Positions 8,740-17,007 of a stretch of 64,000 bases of DNA are shown here, in pieces; within the stretch, counting starts at the first letter, position 1; each line of letters starts with the position of its first letter. Source of the stretch: Mesorhizobium muleiense (GTDB taxonomy: Bacteria; Pseudomonadota; Alphaproteobacteria; Rhizobiales; Rhizobiaceae); assembly GCF_900099905.1 (NCBI RefSeq), contig NZ_FNEE01000013.1, forward strand, positions 93,108-157,107, given 5' to 3'. The translations under genes and the position numbers were made by a program. The notes beneath the pieces are model-generated. The model worked only from the letters and a program-made list of their open reading frames with translations, did not search any database and had not been told where the DNA came from.

Positions 8740-10263
8740 TCACGTCAGGTGAAATCGGCCTGCTTTCATCCCGGGCACCTGCAGTGGCGCCCGCCGCGTC
8801 AGCCATCCCGAAATCTTTTCCATTTGCGCGGCGAGGGACAACAAGGTCTCCTCGTCGCCGGGGCGGCCGGCGGCCTGGATGCCGAGCGGCAGGCCGGCAT
8901 CGGTGACATGAACAGGCAGCGCGATCGACGGCTGGCCGCTGACGTTCTGGATTGCCGGCCAGTGGGTGAACCACAGGCTCTTGTCCATCAACTGACCGAA
9001 CAGCGGCTTGAATTTCAGCAAGCGGGCAAGCCGCAGCCTGTCGATCATTTCTTCCAGGAACGCATCTGTGCCTTTTGGATCCATCGCGCCGCAGGCGAGT
9101 GGCGGATGCGCGATGACAGGCATCAGCACGGCATCGTACCGCGCGGTCTCGATGATCAGCCGGCGCGACGTGGCATGCAGCCGCTGCAGGCTGGCATAGA
9201 TCTCGCCGGCTGAAAGGACTTCGCCGAAGGCGCTCATCACCCGCGTGGCGCGTTCGATATCACCCGAAATGGAGCGGCCGACGCGCAAGACCTCGCCGCG
9301 CATCGTGCCGGCCACCGCCGCGGCGACGGTTCTGGCGAAATCAGCGATGAAATCGCGATCGATATAGGGCAGGTCGATCTCCTCTATCGTATGGCCGCCT
9401 TCGCGCGCCAAAGCTATCGCAGTGTCCAGCGCCGCCAGCGTCTCGGCCGATATCGGCAGGCCGAGCGGCGATTTCCGGTAGACCGCCAGTTTCAGCTTGC
9501 CGGGGTCACGCACTGCTGCGGCGGCGAAAGTTCCTTTCGGCGTCGGCGCCGCATACGGCGACAGCGGATCGGGCCCATGCGTCAGGTCGAGCAGCAAGGC
9601 CGAATCACGGACCGAGCGGGAAACGGCGTGGTCGATGACCAGGCCGTACCAGCTTTCGCTGACCAGCGGCGTCAGCGGCACGCGGCCGCGCGAGGTTTTC
9701 AGCCCGACCAGCCCGGTGCAGGCGGCGGGAACGCGAATCGAGCCGCCGCCGTCCGAAGCATGTGCCACCGGCACGACGCCGGCCGCGACCAGCGCCGCCG
9801 CACCTCCAGACGAACCGCCGCTGGTATGGGCTGTATTCCATGGATTGCGGGTGATGCCGAAAGCGGCGGATTCGGTCATCAGCCTCAGCCCATGTTCGGG
9901 CGAGGTGCTGGTGGCGATCGGGACGAGGCCGGCGGCCAGATGGCGTTCGGTCATCACCGAGTCGAAATCGGCAACGAAAGCCGGAATGCGGCTGCCGCCG
10001 TGCGTCGGCACGCCTTTCATGGCGATGCCGAGATCCTTCAGCGCGAAGGGCACGCCGGCCAGCGGCAGCTTGCGGTCGATGGTTTTCGCCCGCGTCCGCG
10101 CCGCCTCGTAAAGCGGCTCGGCGATGGCATTGATGTCCGGGCGAGTGGCCTCGGCCCGCGCAATCGCCGCGTCGACGAGCTCCTGCGGCGAGATTTCTCC
10201 TTTGCGCACCAAGCCAGCCAGGCCGGTAGCGTCATGTTCCCACAGGGCCCGTTCGACCGACAT
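8740..10263 (-). CDS. Amidase signature family hydrolase
   Basis: A 507-residue enzyme of the amidase signature family that hydrolyses carboxamide bonds; the substrate is unknown. The Ser-cisSer-Lys catalytic elements are present: the Lys in FALKDLG, and the glycine/serine-rich GGSSGGAAALVAAG followed by the GGGSIRVPA segment. ATG at 10263 (MSVERALWEHD) has GGGGGAG at good distance upstream, so it is preferred to the TTG-type start 24 bases earlier. The C-terminal region contains the usual GLPLGIQ segment. It could be an indoleacetamide or nicotinamide-type amidase; sequence inspection alone cannot tell. Confidence 0.92.
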   Translation of the reverse strand: MSVERALWEHDATGLAGLVRKGEISPQELVDAAIARAEATRPDINAIAEPLYEAARTRAKTIDRKLPLAGVPFALKDLGIAMKGVPTHGGSRIPAFVADFDSVMTERHLAAGLVPIATSTSPEHGLRLMTESAAFGITRNPWNTAHTSGGSSGGAAALVAAGVVPVAHASDGGGSIRVPAACTGLVGLKTSRGRVPLTPLVSESWYGLVIDHAVSRSVRDSALLLDLTHGPDPLSPYAAPTPKGTFAAAAVRDPGKLKLAVYRKSPLGLPISAETLAALDTAIALAREGGHTIEEIDLPYIDRDFIADFARTVAAAVAGTMRGEVLRVGRSISGDIERATRVMSAFGEVLSAGEIYASLQRLHATSRRLIIETARYDAVLMPVIAHPPLACGAMDPKGTDAFLEEMIDRLRLARLLKFKPLFGQLMDKSLWFTHWPAIQNVSGQPSIALPVHVTDAGLPLGIQAAGRPGDEETLLSLAAQMEKISGWLTRRAPLQVPGMKAGRFHLT

Positions 10264-10291
10264 TCTTGCTCCCCCAACTATCGGCAAGCTA

Positions 10292-10341
10292 GAGCATCGG
10301 ATGCAAAAGTGGAAACCCGGTTTTGGGAAAATCCGATGCTC
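10292..10341. repeat. Short palindromic intergenic repeat
   Basis: Perfect 11-bp arms GAGCATCGGAT (10292-10302) and ATCCGATGCTC (10331-10341) enclose 28 bp containing short runs of A, G and T. It sits between the amidase and the sigma factor genes. The form is that of a rhizobial dispersed palindrome; comparison with other genomic copies would settle this. Confidence 0.6.
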
Positions 10342-10421
10342 AAAAAGGTCGGCTCTTTCTCGTCAACGGAAGCCAACGGCGCTCCCGGTGCACAGGAACG
10401 CTTCCGTGGTCGCAATACATT

Positions 10422-10446
10422 GCAATTGCCTAATTTGGGCAATTGC
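10422..10446. promoter_or_regulatory. Inverted repeat just upstream of the ECF sigma gene
   Basis: Perfect 9-bp arms GCAATTGCC (10422-10430) and GGCAATTGC (10438-10446) are separated by 7 bases and end 15 bp before the sigma factor start. A second, looser palindrome (GGAA...TTCC, 10395-10405) lies just upstream. The position suggests an operator or a leader hairpin of the sigma/anti-sigma operon; no binding protein can be named. Confidence 0.45.
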
Positions 10447-10461
10447 TTAATTTGGCAGCCG

Positions 10462-11001
10462 ATGACGCCGCAGGACATCAGCAACCTGATCGTCCGGACT
10501 TCAATGAAGGACCGGGCTGCGTTCGATCTGCTCTACCGGCAGACCAGCGCGAAACTTTTCGGCGTCTGCCTTCGTGTATTGAAGGACCGAGGAGAGGCGG
10601 AAGAGGCGCTGCAGGAGGTCTTCGTCAAGATATGGACGAAGGCCGACCGTTTCGCCGTTTCGGAGCTAAGCCCGATTTCCTGGCTGGTGGCAATTGCGCG
10701 CAATCACGCGATCGATCGGATAAGGGCGCGGCGAGAGCCTGCTGCCTATATCGACGCTGCGCTCGACGTTGCCGATCCGGCGCCGGGACCGGAGGCTGCG
10801 GCTGTTGCGGGCGGTGAATCCGGGCGCATCTATCGTTGTCTCGACGAATTGGAAAAGGACCGGGCGGCGGCCGTCCGAGGCGCTTATCTGGAGGGCGAAA
10901 GCTATGCCGAACTGGCGGCGCGCCATGACGTGCCGCTGAACACGATGCGGACCTGGCTGCGGCGCAGCCTGTTGAAGCTCAGAGAGTGTCTTGAAAGATG
11001 A
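10462..11001 (+). CDS. ECF sigma factor (SigK-like)
   Basis: A 179-residue extracytoplasmic-function sigma factor. Region 2 runs from about residue 18 to 80 (AFDLLYRQTSAKLFGVCLRV, then EAEEALQEVFVKIW and SWLVAIARNHAIDRIR). Region 4 runs from about residue 115 to 175, with the helix-turn-helix SYAELAARHDVPLNTMRTWL. Its stop overlaps the start of the anti-sigma gene by four bases, so the two are translationally coupled. The pairing with an RskA-like anti-sigma and a neighbouring fasciclin gene resembles the SigK-RskA-MPT70/83 group of mycobacteria, which is the basis for the SigK-like label. Confidence 0.92.
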   Translation: MTPQDISNLIVRTSMKDRAAFDLLYRQTSAKLFGVCLRVLKDRGEAEEALQEVFVKIWTKADRFAVSELSPISWLVAIARNHAIDRIRARREPAAYIDAALDVADPAPGPEAAAVAGGESGRIYRCLDELEKDRAAAVRGAYLEGESYAELAARHDVPLNTMRTWLRRSLLKLRECLER

Positions 11002-11696
11002 CGCGGGCAGAGGATGACGGACCGGAATCTGGGGGCGACGACCTGTTTGCCGCCGAATACGTTCTTGGCGTCCTGGCCGCGGACGAACGCGAGATTGCGT
11101 CACGCCGCATCGACGCGGACGCCGCTTTCGCGCACCTTGTCGATGCCTGGGAGGCGCGTCTTTCGCCGATGGCCGACGCCTATCCGGAGACAGAGCCGCC
11201 GATCAGGGTCAAGGAGGCATTGGATCGCCGGCTGTTCGTTGCAGAGCCTCGCGCCGGCCTCTGGTCAAGCCTTGCCTTCTGGCGCGGTCTTGCAGCCGCT
11301 TCCGTCGCGGCGTTGGCGATCTATATCGCCGTGCCGTACCTCAACCCGCCGGCTGAGCCGCCGCGGCTCATCGCCTCGCTGGCTGCCGATGGCAGCGACG
11401 TCAGATACCTCGCCGTCTATGATGCCGCCCGTCGCGAGGTCGGCCTGTCGCATGTCTCCGGCGAGCGCGCCGCCGGCAAGGATTTCGAGCTTTGGATGAT
11501 CGAGGGCAAGAATGCGCCGGTCTCTATGGGCGTCATCCCGGCCGGCCAGACCGCGCGTATGACCATCTCCCCGGCCGTGCAGCAAAAACTTGCGCAAGGC
11601 GCCGTGCTTGCGGTCAGCCTTGAACCGACCGGCGGTTCGCCGACCGGCCAGCCGACCGGCCCTGTGGTCGCTGCGGGCGATCTGAAGAGCATCTGA
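10998..11696 (+). CDS. RskA-like membrane anti-sigma factor
   Basis: A 232-residue anti-sigma factor of the RskA/anti-sigma-K type. The cytoplasmic N-terminal part contains a helical AEYVLGVLAADER segment typical of the family. A single membrane helix lies at about residues 96-115, and the C-terminal periplasmic domain contains the FELWMIEGKNAPVSMGVIP stretch found in RskA homologues. It overlaps the sigma gene by four bases (ATGA). It probably holds the sigma factor inactive at the membrane until a periplasmic signal leads to its proteolysis. Confidence 0.9.
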   Translation: MTRAEDDGPESGGDDLFAAEYVLGVLAADEREIASRRIDADAAFAHLVDAWEARLSPMADAYPETEPPIRVKEALDRRLFVAEPRAGLWSSLAFWRGLAAASVAALAIYIAVPYLNPPAEPPRLIASLAADGSDVRYLAVYDAARREVGLSHVSGERAAGKDFELWMIEGKNAPVSMGVIPAGQTARMTISPAVQQKLAQGAVLAVSLEPTGGSPTGQPTGPVVAAGDLKSI

Positions 11697-11931
11697 TCGC
11701 CCCTGTCTGCTAATCACCCCTGTCTGCCGATTTTTCGAGAAGATTTTAAATCTATCGCCTGTGGTGACTTTAGCGGGGAAGCATGCAGGCTGTAAGAGTC
11801 CTGCCCTGAAAATCATGCTCGCCGTTATAAAAAATAAAATTTTCTCCTGAGCGGGCGAAACTCGGGCATTTATCCCCCGTATCTCCTTGCGCCCCAAAGA
11901 GGGGAAGAAATAAACTGAGGAGATAGAAATA

Positions 11932-12489
11932 ATGCGTAAGTTCGCCACCCTTTTGCTTGCCGGAACGGTCGCCGTCTCCGCGCTCGCCACCGCCGCCTAT
12001 GCCGAAAATCCGATGGTCGGCGGCGCCGCCATGTATGCCACCCGGAACATCGTCGAGAACGCCGTCAATTCGAAGGATCACACGACGCTGGTCGCGGCCG
12101 TCAAGGCCGGCGGTCTCGTCGACACGCTGCAGAGTGCCGGTCCCTTCACCGTGTTCGCGCCGACCAACGAGGCCTTTGCCGCCCTTCCGGCCGGCACCGT
12201 CGATACATTGCTCAAGCCCGAAAACAAGGACAAGCTGGTCAAGATCCTGACCTGCCACGTCATCGGTGCCAAGGCGATGGCCGCCGACGTTGCCAAGATG
12301 GCCATGGACGATGGTGGCGCGCACAAGGTCAAGACGGTTGGCGGCTGCGAGGTGACGCTCAAGGCCGAAAACGGCAAGGTCACCGCGACCGACGAGAACG
12401 GCAATGTCGCCAATGTGACCGTCGCCGATGTCGAGCAGTCGAACGGCGTCATCCACGTCATCGACAAGGTTCTCCTGCCGAAGATGTAA
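11932..12489 (+). CDS. Secreted fasciclin-domain protein
   Basis: A 185-residue exported protein with a clear Sec signal peptide (residues 1-24, cut after AYA) and one fasciclin/beta-Ig-H3 domain. FTVFAPTNEAFAALPAGTVD and the C-terminal NGVIHVIDKVLLP are the hallmark segments. Such proteins act in adhesion or as redox- or stress-responsive surface proteins. A strong CTGAGGAGAT ribosome-binding site precedes the ATG. It lies 235 bp after the anti-sigma gene and is probably a target of that sigma factor, as MPT70/MPT83 are of SigK. That is inference from the conserved neighbourhood. Confidence 0.92.
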   Translation: MRKFATLLLAGTVAVSALATAAYAENPMVGGAAMYATRNIVENAVNSKDHTTLVAAVKAGGLVDTLQSAGPFTVFAPTNEAFAALPAGTVDTLLKPENKDKLVKILTCHVIGAKAMAADVAKMAMDDGGAHKVKTVGGCEVTLKAENGKVTATDENGNVANVTVADVEQSNGVIHVIDKVLLPKM

Positions 12490-12708
12490 CGAAGCGGGCG
12501 TCGCCAGCGAACATATGGCTGAGGCTCCATGCCCGAGTGCGCGGGTTTCCGCTTGCGTGACCCGCGCAATCGACAAGCGTACACTCCGCACCGTCCGCTG
12601 TAAGCGTGGGGCAGGTGCGGAGTGCCCGGTGTCGGGAGCTGGCCGTCACCGGCTTTTGATTTCCATGTGACGGTCGAATTTGGCAGACGGATAGAAGGAG
12701 GAATGGTG

Positions 12709-13209
12709 ATGATCCGGCGCGACTTTCTTTGGAGCGGTGCCGCTGTGGCATTGTTGGCAGGCACGGCGGCAGCGCTGCGCATCGGCCGGCCGCAGGATGC
12801 ACACGCGGCCGAAACCTTCGAGGTCACCAAGACCGAGGCCGAGTGGCGCGCCATCCTGTCCGACGCGGCTTTCAACGTGCTGCGCAAGGAAGGCACCGAA
12901 TATCCCGGCACCAGCCCGCTGCTCAATGAACATCGCAAGGGCATCTTCGCCTGCGCCGGCTGCCACCTGCCGCTCTATTCCTCCGAAACCAAGTTCGATT
13001 CCGGCACCGGCTGGCCGAGCTTCTGGCAGGAGATTCCCAACGCCGTCGGCATGACCGTGGACAGGTCGCTGGGCATGACCCGGACCGAGGTCCACTGCCG
13101 CCGTTGCGGCGGTCATCTCGGCCATGTCTTCGACGACGGCCCGCCGCCGACCGGCCTGCGTCATTGCATCAACGGTGTCGCCTTGACCTTCAAGCCGGCC
13201 ACGGCCTGA
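12709..13209 (+). CDS. msrB: Tat-exported peptide-methionine (R)-S-oxide reductase MsrB
   Basis: Reduces methionine-R-sulfoxide in proteins. The structural zinc site is visible as CAGC and CRRCGG, the substrate segment as GTGWPSFW, and the resolving and catalytic Cys region ends in LRHCINGVAL. The N-terminus carries a twin-arginine signal (MIRRDFLWSG followed by a hydrophobic stretch and AHA), so this copy is probably folded in the cytoplasm and exported. ATG at 12709 is seven bases after AAGGAGG; an ATG at 12703 is too close to that box. It probably repairs envelope proteins. Confidence 0.92.
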   Translation: MIRRDFLWSGAAVALLAGTAAALRIGRPQDAHAAETFEVTKTEAEWRAILSDAAFNVLRKEGTEYPGTSPLLNEHRKGIFACAGCHLPLYSSETKFDSGTGWPSFWQEIPNAVGMTVDRSLGMTRTEVHCRRCGGHLGHVFDDGPPPTGLRHCINGVALTFKPATA

Positions 13210-13249
13210 CCCACAGCGCCGCGTCCTTAGGGCGCGCAAAGTTGCTCAA

Positions 13250-14842
13250 TCAGTGTCCGCCGCCTCCGCCCGCCGGCTCGGCCGGCTTGCGGATGACCAT
13301 GGTGAAGATCGCCAGCGTCGCGAATAGCGCCGTCAACAAATAGAACACGTCCATGAAGGACAGCAGCGAAGCCTGCTGCTGGACCATGCCGGACAGTTTG
13401 GAGATCGCCGCCTTGGAGGCGTCGAGGCCGGCATTCTGCTGGAAGTCGAGCGTCATGTTCTGCAGCCTGGTCTGCGCCTCGGCGCTGCCCCATTGCACAT
13501 GCTCGGCCAGCCTTGCGTAGTGGAAGGCGCTGCGATCGATCAGCACGGTGTTGATGACGGCAAGGCCTACGGCACCACCGAGATTGCGGGTGAGGTTGAA
13601 CAGACCGGATGCATTCTTAAGCCGGTCAGGCGGCAGCGTTCCAAGCGCGATGTTGTTGATCGGCACCATGCACAGCATCATCGAGGCGCCGCGCAGGATC
13701 TGCGGCACCAAAAGCTCCCAGAAATCCCAGTCTGCGGTCAGATAGGTCATCCGCCAGGTGCCGGCAGCGAAGCCGAAGAAGCCGATCATCATCATCAGCC
13801 GCGGATCCATCTTGCGCGACAGGATGCCGGAAATCGGCGCTGTGACGAACATCGCCAGGCCGCTGACGAACAGCGCCTCGCCGATCATCAGGGAGTCGTA
13901 GCCGCGGATGCGCCCCAGATACACCGGATAGAGATAGGTCAGGCCGTAGAGGCCGATGCCGATGACGAAGGAGAACAGCGAGCCGAAAGCGAAGTTGACG
14001 TTGGCGAAGGCCTTCAGGTCGACGATCGGCTCCTCGGCAGTGAAGGCGCGCCAGAAGAATAGCACCGCGCCGGCCGTCATCAGGATGGCGCAGATGAACA
14101 CGGCCTGGTCCTGAAGCCAGTCGTTGTTGGGACCTTCCTCGAGCACAAATTCCAGCGAGCCGAGGAAAGCCGCCATGCCGGCGAGGCCCCACCAGTCGAA
14201 CTTGCGGAACAGGCTGAGATTGGGCTTGTCGAAGTCGATCAGCGACCATGCGGCTGCGGTCACCATGATGCCGGGCACCACATTGATCAGGAACAGCCAG
14301 TGCCAGGACATGGCATGGCTGATATAGCCGCCGACAGTCGGGCCGATGGTCGGCGCCAGCGTCGCCACCAGGCCGATCATCGGCGACACCATGGCACGGC
14401 GCGACGGCGGGAAGATGGTGAAGGCGGCAGCGAACACGCTTGGGATCATGCCGCCGCCGATAAAACCCTGGACGGCGCGGTAGACGATCATCTGGTCGAT
14501 GTTGGTGGCGGTCGCCGCCAGCGCGCTCGCGGCGGTGAAGCCGGCCGCGGAGACGGTGAACAGCACACGCGTCGACAGCATCCGGCTGAGAAAACCGGAC
14601 AGCGGGATCATGATGACTTCGGCGATCAGATAGGCGGTCTGCACCCACGGAATTTCGTCGGAGCTGGCGCTCAAGCCGGCCTGAATCTCGGCCAGCGAGG
14701 CCGAAACGATCTGGATGTCGAGGATCGCCATGAACATGCCGAACACCATCGCCAGGAAGGCGATGATGCGGCGTGTGGGAATGGTATCAGGCGTAGCCGG
14801 CCTCGCCGGCGGCGATCCTGCTGTCGAGGTTGCGGTTGCCAC
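13250..14842 (-). CDS. DHA2-family (EmrB/QacA-like) drug efflux transporter
   Basis: A 530-residue major facilitator of the 14-helix drug:H+ antiporter-2 type. Typical motifs are the early FMAILDIQIVSASL stretch (motif D-like), the GGGMIPSVFAAAFTIFP helix and the motif C-like GLVATLAPTIGPTVGGYI. The ATG is 22 bp past the stop of the membrane fusion gene, and the two form an EmrAB-type operon. They are controlled by the divergent TetR regulator whose palindromic sites lie upstream of the fusion-protein gene. Confidence 0.94.
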   Translation of the reverse strand: MATATSTAGSPPARPATPDTIPTRRIIAFLAMVFGMFMAILDIQIVSASLAEIQAGLSASSDEIPWVQTAYLIAEVIMIPLSGFLSRMLSTRVLFTVSAAGFTAASALAATATNIDQMIVYRAVQGFIGGGMIPSVFAAAFTIFPPSRRAMVSPMIGLVATLAPTIGPTVGGYISHAMSWHWLFLINVVPGIMVTAAAWSLIDFDKPNLSLFRKFDWWGLAGMAAFLGSLEFVLEEGPNNDWLQDQAVFICAILMTAGAVLFFWRAFTAEEPIVDLKAFANVNFAFGSLFSFVIGIGLYGLTYLYPVYLGRIRGYDSLMIGEALFVSGLAMFVTAPISGILSRKMDPRLMMMIGFFGFAAGTWRMTYLTADWDFWELLVPQILRGASMMLCMVPINNIALGTLPPDRLKNASGLFNLTRNLGGAVGLAVINTVLIDRSAFHYARLAEHVQWGSAEAQTRLQNMTLDFQQNAGLDASKAAISKLSGMVQQQASLLSFMDVFYLLTALFATLAIFTMVIRKPAEPAGGGGGH

Positions 14843-14864
14843 GGCATTGCTCCCAAGCGGCCGC

Positions 14865-16046
14865 TCAGTTCGACGCCGAAGGTGCGGTGCGGCTGTCGAC
14901 GGCGACGACGACGCTGAGGCCGGCGCGCAGCTTGCCTGTCTTCAGCACATCCGCCGGCACGTCGATGCGAACCGGGACGCGTTGCACGACCTTGGTGAAG
15001 TTGCCGGTGGCGTTTTCCGGCGGCAGCAGCGAGAACACCGCGCCGGATGCCGGCGCCAGCGACGAGACGGTGCCTTCGAAATCCTGGCCGTCGATCGCGT
15101 CGACCGAAATCCTCACCTTTTCACCAGGCACCAGCCGGGCAAGCTGGGTCTCCTTGAAATTGGCGACGATATAGAGCTTGTCCATCGGCACGATGACGGC
15201 GAGCTTCTGTCCAGGGCTGATCAGGTCGCCCTGCTCGACCGAGCGGTTGCCGACGACACCGTCATAGGGCGCGCGCAGCACGGTGAAGGACAGGTCGCGT
15301 GCGGCCTTGTCCCTGGCAAGCTGCAGCGACGCCAGCGTGCTTGCCGTCTCCGCGCGCTGCGCTTGGAGCACACTGATATTGGCCTCAGCCGCCGCGATCT
15401 GGGCGTCGGCACCGACAAGGGCGGCATTGGCCTGCTCGAACGCGGTCTGGGCATCGTCCAGTTGGGCCTGGGTGCCGACATGTGTCTTGAGCAATTGGGC
15501 GGCGCGCGCTTGGACACGCGCCGCATTGGCGGCGGCGGCCTGGTCGGCGGTCTTCTGCGCCTGCGCCTGCTCGAGCGAGGCGCGCGCCGCCTCGGTCTGG
15601 GCGTCGATACGATCGAGCGTCTTGCTCAAGGTGGCGATCTGCGCCTCGGCCTGGGCGACCGCTATTTTGTAGTCGCCATTGTCGACGACCAGCAGCGGGT
15701 CGCCGGCCTTGACCTGCTGGTTCTCGGTCACCTTGACCTGATCGACATAGCCGGAAATTTTCGGCGAAATGAACGCCATGTCGGCCTGGACATAGGCGTC
15801 GTCGGTGGAGATCATGAAACGCCCGTCGGCCCAGTAATCATAGCCATACCAGGCGCCTGCGCCCAGCAAGCCAAGCGCAAGGATCGGCAACAGAAAGGAG
15901 CGTGCCGAGCGTTTCTTTTTGGCCGGCGCCTCGGCCGGAGGGCTTGTTGCGGGTTCAGTCGGTGGGTTCGGCGCTTCGATTGCCGGCGCAACCTTGGCGT
16001 TGGGGAAGGGACGGACTTCGGCGGTTGGGGTCGCGTTCGAGGACAT
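14865..16046 (-). CDS. HlyD/EmrA-family membrane fusion protein
   Basis: A 393-residue periplasmic adaptor for the adjoining efflux transporter. It has a proline- and alanine-rich cytoplasmic N-terminus, one membrane helix (about residues 46-66), a biotinyl-lipoyl half (GYVDQVKVTENQQVKAGDPL) and a long alpha-hairpin coiled coil rich in Ala and Gln (about residues 120-230). The second lipoyl half (LRAPYDGVVGNRSVEQGDLI) and a beta-barrel domain follow. It is the first gene of the efflux operon. Confidence 0.94.
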   Translation of the reverse strand: MSSNATPTAEVRPFPNAKVAPAIEAPNPPTEPATSPPAEAPAKKKRSARSFLLPILALGLLGAGAWYGYDYWADGRFMISTDDAYVQADMAFISPKISGYVDQVKVTENQQVKAGDPLLVVDNGDYKIAVAQAEAQIATLSKTLDRIDAQTEAARASLEQAQAQKTADQAAAANAARVQARAAQLLKTHVGTQAQLDDAQTAFEQANAALVGADAQIAAAEANISVLQAQRAETASTLASLQLARDKAARDLSFTVLRAPYDGVVGNRSVEQGDLISPGQKLAVIVPMDKLYIVANFKETQLARLVPGEKVRISVDAIDGQDFEGTVSSLAPASGAVFSLLPPENATGNFTKVVQRVPVRIDVPADVLKTGKLRAGLSVVVAVDSRTAPSASN

Positions 16047-16086
16047 GGCATCTCTCTTGGCATCGCTAGAAACCGGGCATCAGACT

Positions 16087-16165
16087 GAACCGTTCGGTTC
16101 GATGTTGACGTTGACTTAGCGCGGTGAGAGGCCCATATCAAGGATGATCGAACCGATCGGTTCGA
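16087..16165. promoter_or_regulatory. Two palindromic operators between the efflux operon and the TetR gene
   Basis: The first site is GAACCG-TT-CGGTTC (16087-16100). The second is the perfect 18-bp palindrome TCGAACCGATCGGTTCGA (16148-16165). They share the GAACCG/CGGTTC half-sites and lie in the 140 bp between two divergent genes. The upstream one is 41 bp from the fusion-protein start and the downstream one 22 bp from the TetR start. This is the expected layout for a self-regulating TetR repressor. Confidence 0.8.
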
Positions 16166-16186
16166 ATTTTTTCGAGGTGTGACGTT

Positions 16187-16906
16187 ATGACCGAGCCCGA
16201 CAAGGACCAGTGCGATCTGCTGGATGGCCTGCGTCGCGGCCGCCCGGCGGCGGGACAGGACCCGGTCAAGCGCAACCAGATCATCGAGGGCGCGCGTCGT
16301 GTCTTCATCGACAAGGGCTTCGAAGCGGCGTCGATGAACGACATCACCCGCGAGGCCGGCGTTTCCAAGGGCACGATCTATGTCTACTTCGCCAACAAGG
16401 AAGAGCTGTTCGAGGCGCTGATCGAGGAAGAGCGCGGCACGATCTTCAAGAACATGTACGATCTGCTCGACCGCGCCGACGATCTTCGCGAGACGCTGGT
16501 GAAGTTCGGCAAGGTGCTGTCCCTCAAGATCACCTCGGCCAAGGTCGTCCAGGCGCAGCGCACCGTGATCGGCGCGTCCGACAGGATGCCCGAACTTGGT
16601 GCGCGTTTTTACGAACGCGGCCCGAAACGCGGCCACGACAAGGTCGTTGCTTTTCTCAATGCCGCCATCGAGCGCGGCCTGCTCGAGATCGACGATGTCG
16701 ATCTTGCCGCCTATCAGTTCACCGAACTGTGCCTGGCGGGTCTTTTCCGTCAGTGCATATTCGCCTACCGCACCAAAGCCCCGAGCCAGGATGAAATCGA
16801 CCACATCGTCAGGTCGGGCGTCGGCATGTTCCTGAAGGCTTACGGCACCGAAAGGCTTGCCACGGAAGAAAGCACCCAGACGATCGCCCTGGAGGCAAAG
16901 TCCTAG
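16187..16906 (+). CDS. TetR/AcrR family transcriptional repressor
   Basis: A 239-residue regulator. The helix-turn-helix lies at about residues 45-70 (MNDITREAGVSKGTIYVYFA, followed by NKEELFEALI), and the rest is the helical ligand-binding and dimerisation domain. It is divergent from the EmrAB-like efflux operon with two GAACCG palindromes between, so it very probably represses both itself and the pump and is released by a pump substrate. Confidence 0.93.
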   Translation: MTEPDKDQCDLLDGLRRGRPAAGQDPVKRNQIIEGARRVFIDKGFEAASMNDITREAGVSKGTIYVYFANKEELFEALIEEERGTIFKNMYDLLDRADDLRETLVKFGKVLSLKITSAKVVQAQRTVIGASDRMPELGARFYERGPKRGHDKVVAFLNAAIERGLLEIDDVDLAAYQFTELCLAGLFRQCIFAYRTKAPSQDEIDHIVRSGVGMFLKAYGTERLATEESTQTIALEAKS

Positions 16907-17007
16907 AGCATTTTGCAGCCAAGTGGAATCACTTGGCGTCGCAGAAATGCGGCTAAAAACAAATAGATAGAGCGGGATGCCAGTTCAATTTGAACGCATC
17001 CCGCTCT
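16904..17007. repeat. Rhizobial palindromic repeat with strong hairpins
   Basis: Two perfect hairpins are present: CCAAGTG/CACTTGG (16919-16925 and 16930-16936) and AGAGCGGGATGC/GCATCCCGCTCT (16969-16980 and 16996-17007). The element fills the space between the convergent TetR and engB genes, and its right end supplies the engB stop codon. It probably also acts as a bidirectional terminator. Confidence 0.65.
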
